64,000 bases of DNA from positions 164,502,677 to 164,566,676 of the forward strand of contig NC_092858.1 in assembly GCF_032062135.1 (NCBI RefSeq), given 5' to 3'. The DNA is from Pyxicephalus adspersus (lineage: Eukaryota > Chordata > Amphibia > Anura > Pyxicephalidae). Below, one piece after another: positions 22,798 through 34,639 of this stretch (positions are counted from its first letter, which is position 1; each line of letters starts with the position of its first letter). The position numbers and the translations under genes were made by a program. The notes beneath the pieces are model-generated. The model was not told the origin of the DNA. It saw only the letters and a program-made list of their open reading frames with translations, and did no database searches.

Positions 22798-25257
22798 ACG
22801 GGAAGTAACACACAATAGGAGTATTTCCATTATTTTTTGATTTTGGTATGTTTTGGAATAAGTTACTGGCCTAGTAAAACACAATATATTGCACCTTTGT
22901 TCTTAGATTTGAATATATCACAAAAATTTAGTCTATTTTAGGAAACTGAAAAAAAGCAGTTCATATAGATGTTTCAAAATCATAGCCTATGGCCCCATTT
23001 TGCTGTGTTTCATGGTGTTCTGTTAAAAAATAATGCTATGTGGAAATTATTATATGGAAGCTGTTACACTGGCTTTTGGGGCTGCATATCAAGAAAAAAA
23101 AAGTATGTGTGTGGTTATCAAAAATAATAATTGAAAGAACCAGCTCTTTAAAAGCTCAAAACATTCCCCAAATGTTTTTGAATACAAAGATACAATAACT
23201 GTCCATAAAAAGGGACAGTGCCCACAAAAAAAAACATATTTTAGTTAAAGAGGGTAACTATTGGGTGCTGAGAACCCCTTGGCTTCTTGAATGTTCCTCC
23301 CATAATTCCCAAATCTGTTCCTGTCTACCTAGGAGATTTGAGTGTTTACACTCCTGACCCCCCTTCTACACTGCCATAAAAAAGTAAAACATCCAGAAGG
23401 TAGAATAGAAGCCACTTATAATGGCCAAAGTAGGTGTGCAGATCCAAAAGATTCCATTAATAGAGCTCCAGAAAGATATAACTTCTTATCAGGGAGTTCA
23501 ACTCTCCCCTGTCCAGGTTTGAAATGGCCCACAGGTGAGCCAGAAAAAAAACTGTGGTGGGTACCAGTCATGTGCCCCCACAATTAGTTATTTTTTATGG
23601 TGTCCTCTGGTAGGCCCCTGACCCCTGCCGCCATACAAGAAATCATTGGATATGGCAGATAGTTGGCTAGTTGGCACCATATCCCCACTTCAACCCTGCC
23701 AGCATCTACCAAACACCAAAATATGGGTATTGGGTGGACTGACCAAACAATCACTATCAGTGGAATGAATGCTTTCATCATCCTAAAATACAACAATCCT
23801 CACTGATCAGATGTTAGAAGTGGCACTTGAAGTCATTTCTATTGTAATAGGCTATTCATTGTGTCTCCTGCCAAGCTTGCTGACCAGAGGCATCCAACTG
23901 GCACGCCACATCTATTATGACCCATCATGCCCTGTGTCCATCAGGCTTAATAAATACACTAAAATACAATTTTGAGATCATCCAGTGAGTACATGGGACC
24001 TGTGATTTGCAAAAATAGAAAAGGACTCCAACAATTCAGCAATTTTCATCTCACTTTTTAAATCAACCTGCTGCAAAAACCTGAATGCACACATTATCAT
24101 ATTGGGCATATTTATATCTCTGGTTCTATTCATATTTGAAGGAAGGTACCACAAGCAGCTAGAAAAAGTCAACCTGGTCAATTGAGTCTTCTCCTGAGGT
24201 CAGTGGGCCAGGTTGTGTCTTCACAGCACCCATAGTTGTGTGATCATCAGACCATGAACACCCCTCTCTGGGCACCTTAATAAAATCAGAGTGCTCATAG
24301 TATAGGTTACTTACATGAAGCAGCTCTGGGGAATGAAGGGGGAGCATGTCTCAGGGATAATACACAGTGTCAGCTTATTTGTTTTCCTCTGTGAATTGGC
24401 CCTCAGGGGGCATCTGTCACAGTCGTTAACCTAGTTGGAGACAGTGATCTGGAACAAATCCTTAGTTACATACACTCAGGAGCAAATGTAGGAACAGCGG
24501 TGCTGAATTAAAACTGTTACGGATCCAGTGCAGTGCCAAGTCTGTGCATCTTCTGCTCCGTTATATTCCACAAGGGTATTTATCATTGGCATCCTCTAAA
24601 GTCGTGTCCCCAAACTTTGATCTGCTGTATGCAACCATCATCACTTGTCTGAGTATGACTTGGAGACTAAAAGTGGGTCTGGCACCTTAATGTGTATGCC
24701 AAGTCGAATTACAGAAGAGGTAAGACACCTTTTGAGTTTTTAGTGCTGTCCAGGGCTCCAAAAAGCCAATGGGAATATGCTGAGCCTTATTTAAACCCAT
24801 CTTACCATCTTACTATGGTGACTGCATTTGTTTTCTTTTTAAAATCCAAGGATTAAAAGATACAAACATGCCTGTTGGTTTTGCTAGAAATACATTGTCC
24901 TTGTTTCTTGTCTCAGAAATAAAATAAACTTCCAAACAACTTTGTATACCTTCCAATCTATCTTCTGAAAACTACCAATTCTCTCCTTCTTCCCATGTAG
25001 AGTGGAAGATCTTATTCAAATCAGAAGGGTACCATTGTGACATCCACAGATACTTCATAGAAACAGTGAATGAATTAGTGTGGCCTCCCTAGGATAGGAA
25101 AGTTACTATCTGATTACTAGGTAAAGATAAGGAAATAGAAGCCTAATAAAATACAACAAGTGCAACCACGATTCTGCCTTGTCCTATAACTGACAGACAG
25201 AGCAGCAAAGAAAAGACGCTACAGGTGACCATCACATTGGAGGAGAAAGCCAGCGGG
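22798..25257. other. Unique noncoding sequence
   Basis: About 2.5 kb with no supported exon. Short open frames (23342-23587, 23584-23796, 24159-24347) show no domain, no conserved motif and no splice context. No clear repeats. Confidence 0.5.
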
Positions 25258-25265
25258 ACTGAGAC

Positions 25266-25613
25266 TAGGGATGAGCGAGAATGCCTCTGGCATTGTCGCG
25301 ACAATTTCCTTGAACTTCCAATTGTTCCCCGAAATTTCAACGCACCGATTTCGCGAAACCATCGAAAGAGAAAATTAAAACAGCCCTGGGAATCCTCCTG
25401 TTTGCAATCCCCGGGGCGCTAGAGGTTATTTAACCTCTAGTGCCCAGGGATCACAGAGGATTTCCAGGGCTGCATCAACAGGAGGAAATCCTCCTGTTCA
25501 GCAATAGCTCGACCTCTCAAATCAGAAGGCCGTTCTCGTTTACATTTTCGGTAAGTGAGAAATGCCCAATTCGCCGCGAGATCGAACTTAAATTTCTTGT
25601 TTGCTCATCCCTA
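25266..25613. mobile_element. hAT-type MITE, 'tagggatgagc' termini
   Basis: Termini TAGGGATGAGC and GCTCATCCCTA are perfect inverted repeats. Flanking 8-mers ACTGAGAC (25258-25265) and ATTGAGAC (25614-25621) match at 7 of 8, a good 8-bp target-site duplication. An inner palindrome around AGAGGTTATTTAACCTCT and paired CAGGAGGA/TCCTCCTG blocks make it strongly fold-back. 348 bp, non-coding. Confidence 0.85.
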
Positions 25614-25621
25614 ATTGAGAC

Positions 25622-27011
25622 ACCCAAGCCAATTTCTGTCACTCCCCTGGTGTAAAGCATTGAAGAATATGAACTTTTTTAAACACCAAGTTTTTTTTTA
25701 AATATATCCAGGTTTTCAGATATATAAGTTCACTTTTTTTTCTTCCGCTTGCTGTTCTTCGAGACCTCCATCATTATCAATAGTCCCACTTCCTAAAATT
25801 TCACCTAAATCTCTGCAAGCACAGGACTTTGCATGCAAAATCATGGAAAGCAACTAAGCAACTAGTTTTTTTTTTTTAAATGAGCAAAATTTTTTTCAAA
25901 ATGAGCAAACATTTACATCTAGTGCTTCCTCTTACCGCCAGAGGATGCAAGGATACCAAGAAGCAGAATTACTGCACATTTGGGGTCTCCACTTCATATT
26001 TGCCCAGGACTTTTCATTGAGCTCCTTCTAGAGTGGTTGGGCTTTAAAAGAAAGGCACATTCATGCATCTGTAGAGGTCTACAATAAAGAGAACCTGTTG
26101 CTTTGCTCGGCACAGACAAAACACAGATTCCCTTTAAGTGTAATGGACTGCATGCATTTCCTGGGGTAAATAGTAACATCTGTTGGTGTGGATGGGCCTT
26201 TGTGCCGATTGAGCCATTGCTGGATGAAAACAGAGATTAAAGATTAGGGTTTAAAGATTACATGTGAATTCAGGGCCCACTAAGGTATTGTGCCGTTCCT
26301 CTAATCTCACTGTTGTGACAAAGGTCCTCAATAGGGTACAGAAAGCAGTGATTCTGATTGGAGGATAATAATGGCAACATTGTAACAAAAAGCCTAAAAA
26401 GTACATTAAAGGCTTAATGGGAAAGATGTTTTCTATTTGTAGGTAAACTTCCCTAAATCTGATCAGGCACAGAGACATCTGACATTTCTAGAACATGAAA
26501 TGACAGCTGGGACTATGAACGGGAAGTTATCATTGTGTAATGGAAATATGGCCAATGCTGGGCCAATTTTAGGTACATTTTCCTTTTAATACTTTAGCTT
26601 AGAATATTAATCATACAAAACTAAAACACATTAGTAAGCACATACTACACTACTAACCAATCAGACAATTGTCTGCTAGAAAGTAGCTTTTTGTTTTTAT
26701 TCTATTCATGACGGGTTCACCTTATTTATTAAGACTGATATGTGAACAATAAATGCTGTGGTGTATTTATTATCCAAATAATTTTGCAGGCAACTATTGT
26801 ACCTGGAATTAAAATGGTTTAAGGCTTCTGTTATTCTCTGTATAACAGGGCTCATACTTTGGGGGGCTCAGGATTTAAGTGTATGTAAACCCTTTCAATC
26901 AACTGCACCCTTTGATCTGTTAAATATACAATTTACAGAATTTGTTATATATCTTTGTTAGTAGAAAAAAATCTTTGAATCCTGACAAAAATCCAATCAG
27001 ACAGCTTACTA
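25622..27011. other. Unique sequence with one stray satellite unit (25950-26040)
   Basis: TTTGGGGTCTCCACTTCATA followed by TTTGCCCAGGAC is a single diverged unit of the 14-kb satellite. Otherwise no gene or clear repeat. Confidence 0.5.
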
Positions 27012-27160
27012 ATGGCACAATTGGTAATATTGATGCTTAGGGAATTTGACCAATTCTGTAGTTCCTATTGCTGGACCTGGTGTATGAAGTAGGGAAGTAT
27101 ATTGGAAAGTATATTTTTTTTAGCTTTGGATAGATGAGAAAGGAGGGTTACAACACCTTT
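27012..27160 (+). repeat. Unclassified dispersed repeat, copy 1
   Basis: ATGGCACAATTGGTAATATT, TGTATGAAGTAGGGAAGTAT, GGATAGATGAGAAAGGAGGG and TTACAACACCTT recur in the same order at 29726-29870. Ends are undefined. Confidence 0.65.
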
Positions 27161-27220
<60 letters not shown>

Positions 27221-27222
27221 TC
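27158..27222. repeat. (TTTC)n microsatellite
   Basis: About 16 tandem TTTC units, a pure pyrimidine tract immediately after the dispersed repeat. Confidence 0.95.
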
Positions 27223-27765
27223 AGACAGGATAAATGTAGGTGGAGATGTTCTTTAGACCAGTCCAAGGGCAACAATGCACTGGTTTAAACTGTTTTAATT
27301 CTTCCCCACGCTATGCAAACAATGAAAAAGTTCTGACTAGACATATTTTGAACCAGGAATTAAGGTTAAAGCCTCACAATCCCTCTACCCCCTTCCCTGG
27401 CCTTGTAAACTAAATCCATCATCCGGGTCCTTGGGAGCCCTAATCTGGCACCGCAGATGTCCCAACACGGGATCCCAACAAGTTCCTCATGATGCATTTT
27501 GGGGGCTCAAGGCTTGATTCTGTTTAATGCTTTGATAAGGGGGAACCACTGTGCTGCCAAAACAACAAGTCAATTGGTATGGAAACACAGTAAAGCGATT
27601 TTCAAAGAACTGTAAGTGGGGACATTTTTGCTGTTTGGATTTGTATGGTGTCACTGTTGTTGTGCATTATGCATTTATTTATTATATAGGGAGTTTGTGC
27701 TGGATAGTAAATGGGAGATGTAAGTTCTCTTACTTTCTAATTGTTGCTGAAGACTTCTTTTCTAG

Positions 27766-27880
27766 ATTCCTAGATGACCCGACTAACGGGCAGCCAATTG
27801 GAAGTGTCCACCTGAAGAAGGACCCCGACTCCTGGAAAAACATGAGAAGACTCAGGACTAGAGGGTCATATGACCATTAA
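27766..27880 (+). CDS. Possible terminal coding exon of an unrecognised gene (doubtful)
   Basis: A pyrimidine-rich stretch ending CTTCTTTTCTAG is a fair splice acceptor. The following 115 bases are open in one frame to a TAA at 27878-27880 and read as a hydrophilic C-terminus (FLDDPTNGQPIGSVHLKKDP, later KNMRRLRTRGSYDH). Balanced composition contrasts with AT-rich flanks, and AATAAA occurs downstream near 28075. I do not recognise the protein and no upstream exon is visible. It could equally be a conserved noncoding element. Confidence 0.2.
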
Positions 27881-28399
27881 ATTTGGTAAAAAGGACATTT
27901 TTTTTTTGTTTTTTTTTAATTTGTATTGTAAAAATAATTTTAGGGAAAGGGGGGTAACAATGAGGGATTACCAGGGATCAAATTGCTGTTAAAATCCAAA
28001 CACGCCCCTTATTGTTAGAACTCAGGTCTGTTATCTTCCTAATAGATGCTTCTAAAGAATATATAGTTTGTAAATAAATACAGGATACTAATAACCCCCA
28101 TTGTTATTATAAAATATTTCCCATGCAGACAACTAGCTAGAATGACGGAAGGGAAGAATACCACATTTACCACATTTTACATTTAAAAAAAAAATGTCCG
28201 GGGTCCAGCTGGCATGACTGTACGAGAAGCCCATCTGCAGCTCCGCCACTGAATAAAACTTCACCATTCGCTTTTTAACAAAATGTCTCATAAATGAAGC
28301 TGGCAACTTTTTTTTTTCACTTTTAAGACCCAAGGTAGCCAGGCCTAAGCAGCTTTCACAGCCTTTCAGTGCTGTGGTCAGTGAGGCAGCAGTAACAGT
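27881..28399. other. Unique AT-rich sequence
   Basis: Poly(T) and poly(A) tracts; no gene or named repeat. Confidence 0.5.
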
Positions 28400-28760
28400 G
28401 AAAAAATGACCCGTCTACACCCAAACAATAACAGAATCCCCCTTTTAATGTTGACAACGCCCACGCCTTTCTCTGCTCTGCAAGACTCCCCACGTAGATG
28501 CAACTGTCTGACCAGCCTTCCTCTGAACAACTTAATTAAGCAAAAGAAAAAGTGTCACTTTCTGCCAACACGGAGCTGTGGGGGGAACGGAGAGAGGCCC
28601 GCTGCATTAACCAGCATTCCTCAGCTGGTTAAGGGAAGAAAGCTGGGGCTTTCTAGCAGTGCCAGGAATAAGCTCACATGCTATTGTTGTCATTTAAATG
28701 AGCCAGACCTGATGCTTCATGAACCATATCAAACATAGTTAATTAAAACTGTGCTAATGG
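28400..28760. promoter_or_regulatory. Candidate conserved noncoding element with SOX/POU-like composite site
   Basis: Unique, even-composition sequence with AACTTAATTAAGC, CATTCCTCAGCTGGTTAAG (E-box CAGCTG) and GTTAATTAAAAC. At 28683-28699 ATTGTT is followed three bases later by ATTTAAAT, a spacing resembling SOX-POU composite sites. The open frame at 28406-28738 has no recognisable domain. Confidence 0.35.
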
Positions 28761-29056
28761 TTGGAGTGCTGTACACTGGACACGGATAGGAGTGGCGGTA
28801 CAGTTGAGTTTTTGCTTGGAAAAAGATATAGAAATTTAATAAAAATTACATTAACACTAATAAGTATGACTAGGTTTGCTTAAAAAAAAAAACTGGATGA
28901 AAACCAAAAGATTGGCAAAATTTTCCAATTTTGGCAAAATGTATTGGCAACAAAAGTTGAAATTAGGGGGATTTTTGCGTTTTTGTTTTTTAAGAGTGTG
29001 TTGTTTTTTTCTGAGGGTTATAAAAGTTTTTTTTATCTATTCTGATTTTTTAATTA
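28761..29056. other. AT-rich sequence, nothing recognised
   Basis: Poly(A) and T-rich sequence with a chance 65-codon frame. Confidence 0.5.
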
Positions 29057-29590
29057 TTAACCTCCTAGGTTAACTCGGAGTAGCTAAAAAAGCAATATAA
29101 AAGACTTACCTGGTCCCACGGGTCCTCCAGTGTCCTGCCCGTCCTCTGGCCACGTCCTCTTCCTCCCGGTGAGTGCACTGACGTTCCCCGGGAGTTCCCG
29201 GTGACGTTGATGCATGCGGTCATCACTATCAGGGCGGCGGGAATTTCAAATTATTTTGTATTGCATTCAATACAGAATATCTGTATTGAATGCAATACAT
29301 TGGATTTATATGTCTAAAAGCGGTACATTGTCTTTCATGAAAATTTATTTTACATTTTAATATAATATTAAGAGTATAATAAAGTTTGAAACACAAAATC
29401 ATGTCAACATTTAATAATAAATTTATTTTTATTTTTATTTATTTTATTTATTATTTAGACAAGATTTTGTGTTTCAAACTTTATTATATTCATGCTATTA
29501 TATTATAATGTAAAATAAATTTTCACGAAAGACAATATACTGCTTTTAGACATATAAATCCTGACAGAAAGGAACCGCTGAGAAGGTTAA
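29057..29590. mobile_element. piggyBac-type MITE with TTAA target duplication
   Basis: It starts TTAACCTCCTAGGTTAACTC and ends AACCGCTGAGAAGGTTAA; read inward from both ends the termini are TTAACC(T)YCT, with TTAA at 29057-29060 and 29587-29590. Two nested palindromes are inside: perfect 18-bp arms at 29258-29275 and 29281-29298, and longer imperfect arms at about 29300-29400 and 29458-29562 built on AAACTTTATTATA and GTTTCAAAC. Non-coding. Confidence 0.75.
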
Positions 29591-29725
29591 AAAAAAAAGT
29601 AAAAAATACAAAGTTCAAATGAAAATCAAATAAAAAAAAATGACACAAATAAAATCAAAACTAAATGAACTATAATACCATAAAGAAACCAAAAATAAAG
29701 GGAAACACTAAAGAGTGTTTGCATG

Positions 29726-29870
29726 AATGGCACAATTGGTAATATTCATGCCTAATTAATTTTACCAAAATTGTTCCATAGTTACCATTGCTAGTCTGGG
29801 TGTATGGAATGGGGAAGTATGTTGGATTTTTTCATTTTTGGATAGAAGAGGGAGGGTTACAACACCTTAT
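29726..29870 (+). repeat. Unclassified dispersed repeat, copy 2
   Basis: Direct repeat of 27012-27160, same block order, same orientation. Confidence 0.65.
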
Positions 29871-32800
29871 TTATTTCTGTTTTTTGTTGGCAGTGATCTG
29901 AGGAAAGTTTTAATTTAGACAATTGTAAAATATCCTTATTGGAACATTTCCCTACCAATGAAAATGTCTGACCGTACAAACTGAGATGCAGACAGAAATA
30001 GTTGTGATGAATCTGGGACAACAGGGATAGAGGTGGCAGCGCCAAGCCTTAACATGTACAAATTCTGACACCTTTACATTTGTAATACATTATATTCCCA
30101 GCAGTGAAAGTTTTGCAGAAGCAGAAACTCTTGGGAATCTATTTGTAAAGCAGGTAGGCTGAATTTACATTACATTAGAATTATTTATGCAATGTACTTG
30201 CTTTGGAAATTTAAGCAAGTCCAGTTTAATTCCAAAAAATGAACTGCTGTAACTTTATACATTATATATTCTTTGCACATTATAACAAGGTTATACCTTC
30301 TATTAACATGCATGCACTAACCTAGCACACTAGTGAACTTTAGAGTGCATTAGCACTCCATTCATTTTTAATACATAATATTGTGCAATATCATGCAATG
30401 TACCATGCTACATAGAGCTTCATTTGTTTAATTTTTATTGTTTTTTTGTGTACCATAAAACCGGTCCAGGACAGTTGAAAGTAACATCCCCAACCTTCAG
30501 AAGGCTTTTACTGCTCCTAAAATTCCACTGTAAACTGTAAAACTTTGCTCATGCCTACTCTTTATAGGGCTGTCAGTGGGGTGCATAAAATGCATGCTCA
30601 GATGGTGCAATCCTGCATGTTTTTGTAACTTTCATCAATCATTTGTACCATGGCAGTTAGATCTTTTTACTATTGTCTTATTTGTCCATGAATATTAATA
30701 GACAATTGGATCTGTGCAGAATCTGATTACCTTCAAGTACTAGCATTGCTTGCCTTAATCAGGAGAAGTAAGAAGTGAATGCAGGGGTAGGGAAACTGTT
30801 GATGTGGTTGATGTTGGAGCTGCACATTTCATAGGGAATAATAACTGTTGAGGTTTTATGTTACCCATGTAGCTCATGTGTTCTTTTTTTACACCTCGGA
30901 ACATCATAACAATGATAAGCAATAAGGAACTCTAGAAGCAATAAAAATACATTTCCCAGTAGCCTCAAAGGATATAAATCTGTTTTGTGTTCACCAAGTT
31001 CATTTGTAGTATCAGATTCTACATTGAAATGCAGCAGTGGTGTCATCACTCTGCTGTCCTTGGCCTGTGCACATAGCAGAGCTGTGGGAGGGGCCCAGCA
31101 ATACTGCCATCTACAGGCTGCCTGTGGAACACAATATGGGGTGTATACAAGACCAGTCAGCCTGCACACGAGAAGTGACTGGTCTAAATACAGAAATACA
31201 AAGGATAAAGTTAACTGCACAGATCTGAAAGAAATACACTGAGCACCTATTACCACTTTGCCCCGCAGATCATCTGTCCAGCAGCCTGCAGCATCCTCAG
31301 CCTCCCTTTAGCTGTGCAAAGATTTGCCTTCTTTAGCATCCCCTGCACTTACTCTGAGGCTCGTCACAGCTGAAGGGGATTTCAGGAAATGTGCAGTAGC
31401 CAATGAGCAGAGTGGTTCCTGGTTCCAGCCTTTTCCTTCTATTGGATGCTATCCTTATTTATACCTCCCTGATTTCAGGCTCTGGTTGTTGGATCCTCAG
31501 CCTTCTTACCTATGGGTTGCTCATTCACACTCTGCCATTCATTCCCTTTTGGATTGCTGACCTGTGCTTGTACCTGGATTACGCTGGTCTTCTGCCTGCC
31601 CTGACCTGTGCTTGTCCTGGACCACGCTTGTCTGCCGCCTGCCCTGACCATCAGTCTTCCTGAACTGCTGTCATCTAATTTAGTACCTGATCTGCACTGT
31701 CCCTACATCAGATCCCTCTGTCCTGCTTACCCCTGGTGGGGAGAGCCTGGGGGCCGTGATCTGGTGTGCTCCCCGCAGCAAAGTGATATGGTGATTATAT
31801 TGGTCACCAGTCCTTCATCCCTTGCAGGAGGCTCTGGTGAAGACTGGTAGACACTTTGACTCTGCGCCACAAGTAACCCCACGTCACCTGCCAGGGGGTG
31901 CCACCCTAACAGCACCCCAATATTTAAGATTCAAGCACACATGTCTCTTGCATTTAGACAAAATTTGCATATAGCCCACAAAAATCAAATCACACACCTA
32001 CTTCAGCACTGTACCCACAGTAATTCCTTTTTATCTTTAGATTATTCTGTCCTTCCATGTTAAATGATAACCAGAAAGAAGGGCAGTTGGCTCATGGGAA
32101 GGAAGGCAGGGCGACAGAGTTGGGCATAAATTGCTGTTGGAGAGATTCTGCTCACTTTCTGTGCCAATGACCACTCAAAAAATTAAAAGAAAAGTTTGGG
32201 CTGGAATTTTTCTTTAAACTTCTAATTGTTAAACTGGAGTAAAAAAGTCATATATAGCCCATACAATGTAGAGTTTCCATCCTTAAGTAGGGTATTATGC
32301 AAATATAAGCTTTTTCCAAAACACCTGTAACTTCTTTTAACACTTTATTGAACCAACTGTTTTGAAAAGCATTTTATTTTGTAATAAAGCCCCTGGAAGT
32401 ATTTCTTTAATTAAAGCCGCCAAGCTATAGCAATGCAACGCTTGGGTGCACACAATCTACACTGTAACTCACTTAACTGCCGAGGAATAAGGGGCTGTGT
32501 ATACTTCTGCCATTGACAAAAAGTGGGCGGCATAGAAGCAAGGCCAGGCTTGACAGATTGCTCTTGTTCCATCGAATTTATGACCTACTACTTCCTCTGG
32601 AAGACTTCCCACGTTGAATTGTTGGACATCACTGACCCTAATACCCTACACAAGGAGGGTGGGAGCTTACACACAGATGTCCCGTATCTGTGGAAGGTGC
32701 AAGACTCTAGAAAGAAGACCTGCGTGTCATCTATTGGAGGCTGCCGCATAGTAGGGGTCAGGGGGAGGCCTAGGCCAGCGTGTGAGGCTCAGTGTTTCGG

Positions 32801-33198
32801 TTCAGTTTGTTTTTTGATTAGTGCAGTTCATGACCAGGCCAACCCACCTGAATAACAATGAGGCTAATTCCCAGAATGGCTGAAGAGTATGTGGTGCACC
32901 AAAAGTAGCAACATATGGATCCAAGGCCTGGGAAATGTAGAACCTTCTAGGACCCAGATGGCTCATTTCTGAGCATCTGTAGGCAAACTGGAGAGGTTGT
33001 TATTATAGAATTAATGTATGACAAGTGGAGGACGCCCATTGATGCTGCAGGGATATTAATAACGGCATTCATAGCATTCAATTCTTGCCATTTGTTAAGA
33101 CAACTTTACTTGTTACCATTTCAGACAAATAATAATAGAAGAAAGAAAATGTGCATATTCTATTTTAATGAAACAACTATAAATTCCATTGTTTAAAA
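29871..33198. other. Mostly unique noncoding sequence
   Basis: No supported exon in 3.3 kb. 31280-31930 is C- and T-rich with internally repeated CTGACCTGTGCTTGT and CTGCCTGCCCTGACC blocks, resembling a degraded dispersed repeat; the overlapping open frames there come from this composition. The frames at 30861-31256 and 32523-32855 have no domain. Confidence 0.45.
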
Positions 33199-33412
33199 GA
33201 CCTGATTAAGTAAAGCTCTCCAAGATGAGAGAAGATAGACTAACATGGGAGAACCTGGGTGATCTAGTAAACTTGGAATGCTTTTCCTAAAAATCATTTG
33301 ATATATGGTTTCTACCCTGGACCAGATCTATTTCATGTTTGTTGGATCACCCAGGTTCCCCCGAGAGAGTCCTTCCTCTCCAGTCTTGGTGAACTTTGAT
33401 AAATCAGGCCCT
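33199..33412. mobile_element. Palindromic MITE, 'ggcctgatttattaaag' family, copy c
   Basis: GACCTGATTAAGTAAAGCTC to TTGATAAATCAGGCCCT, with paired CCTGGGTGATCTAGTAAAC and GTTGGATCACCCAGG in the arms. Confidence 0.78.
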
Positions 33413-33464
33413 TTGTGAGGGCCCTACAAGAATGATAAAGTGATAGATATACTGTGCACTAATG

Positions 33465-33727
33465 CAGTGTTTCTTAACTAGGGTTCCTCCAGAGGTTGCT
33501 TAGGTTCGTTGAGCAATGAGCAGTTTGTGGCCCTCGGGTATGTTACCACTCACATCAATGATCTCTTTGGCTATCTGAAAGGGTGACATTTTTCCCACTG
33601 GCCACCAATGTAAGAGGCATTCTTCCCACCAACCCCTATACTAGTTTACTTTCTATATAGTAATTATAGAAGGGGTTCCCAGAAGACATCAAGGTTATTT
33701 CAAGGCTTCCCCCATTTAAAAAGCCTG
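33465..33727 (+). mobile_element. hAT-like element, copy B
   Basis: Starts CAGTGTTTCTTAACTAGGG; contains CACATCAATGATCTCTTTGG, AAGGGTGACATT and ATGTAAGAGGCATTC. The 3' terminus is degraded after CCCCCATTTAAAAAG. It lies 50 bp from MITE copy c. Confidence 0.72.
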
Positions 33728-34373
33728 CAAAGAGTCAATAATTTGGGATAGTTATTCATTTATTGCAATGAGCTTGTTTGTTCATTTAGTGCAAATTGAG
33801 CTAGGTAAGTTTTAAAAGGAAAAAATTCAAAACTAGAAATGAATTCAATGGTATTAAGTAGACATGGGCCTAAGATTTACACTACAAAGCATTATTTTAT
33901 GTAAATGTAATGCTTTGCACTCATGTGACCTGGGAGAAACAAATCTGCCAGTGGGTTTCCATGTTTTTATTTTATATGGACTATGGGTTGCAACAAGTAA
34001 TATGGGTTACAGTAAATATTAACTTTTTTTTTCATCTGGTTCCTAAGGTACAAAATAGAAGTGCTCTTCTTAGCTAGTGGTTGTTGCAATCATCAGCCAA
34101 AAGAAGGGCATTTGCTGTGTAGCTTGGCCAAGGAACCAGGCTGATGTTAAAGAGCATATCTCCAATATTTATTGGGTAATATCAGAATTTGCCCACCCCC
34201 TCTTATCTTACACACACTATACTATTGGCCAAGGAGTCAGTCCATAATAGAGATGGGCCAACGGGAATGTAAGGGGAGGAATAGGCAAGTGTCTGATCTA
34301 TGTTCTATCTAGAGTTACTCCAGATAGGGGAACTGCTTCCTTTACTGCTTCTTGCTCTTGTACTTCACCCAGG
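33728..34373. other. Unique AT-rich sequence
   Basis: No gene or recognised repeat. Confidence 0.5.
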
Positions 34374-34620
34374 GACTAAGTTTCTCAACCAGGGTTCCTC
34401 CAGAGGTTGCTTAGGGCTCCTTGACCAATGACCAGTTTGGACCTCTCATGTCAGCTTAAGTGACACCAATGATCTTTTTGGCTGTCTGTAAGGGTGACAT
34501 TCTTTCCAATGGCCAAAAATTTAAGATGCATTCTTCCTACTGACCACCACACTAATGTACTGTGATATAAAAATTATAGAAGGGGTTCCCTAAGACCTGA
34601 AAGTTTTTTGAGGAGTTTCT
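34374..34620 (+). mobile_element. hAT-like element, copy C (3' end decayed)
   Basis: TAAGTTTCTCAACCAGGG, AAGTGACACCAATGATC, AAGGGTGACATTCTTTCC and CTAATGTACTGTGATAT, then GGGGTTCCCTAAGACC. The terminal inverted repeat is not recognisable at the right end. Confidence 0.68.
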
Positions 34621-34639
34621 CTTTGTTTTGTTTTGTAAA

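Noticed and set aside
27551..27765. Upstream part of the 109-codon frame at 27.6-27.9 kb
   Set aside because: AT-rich and low in coding character; only the part after the acceptor at 27766 looks exon-like.
31280..31930. Overlapping frames of 78-86 codons in a C/T-rich stretch
   Set aside because: Internal CTGACCTGTGC repeats and composition explain the openness; no domain.
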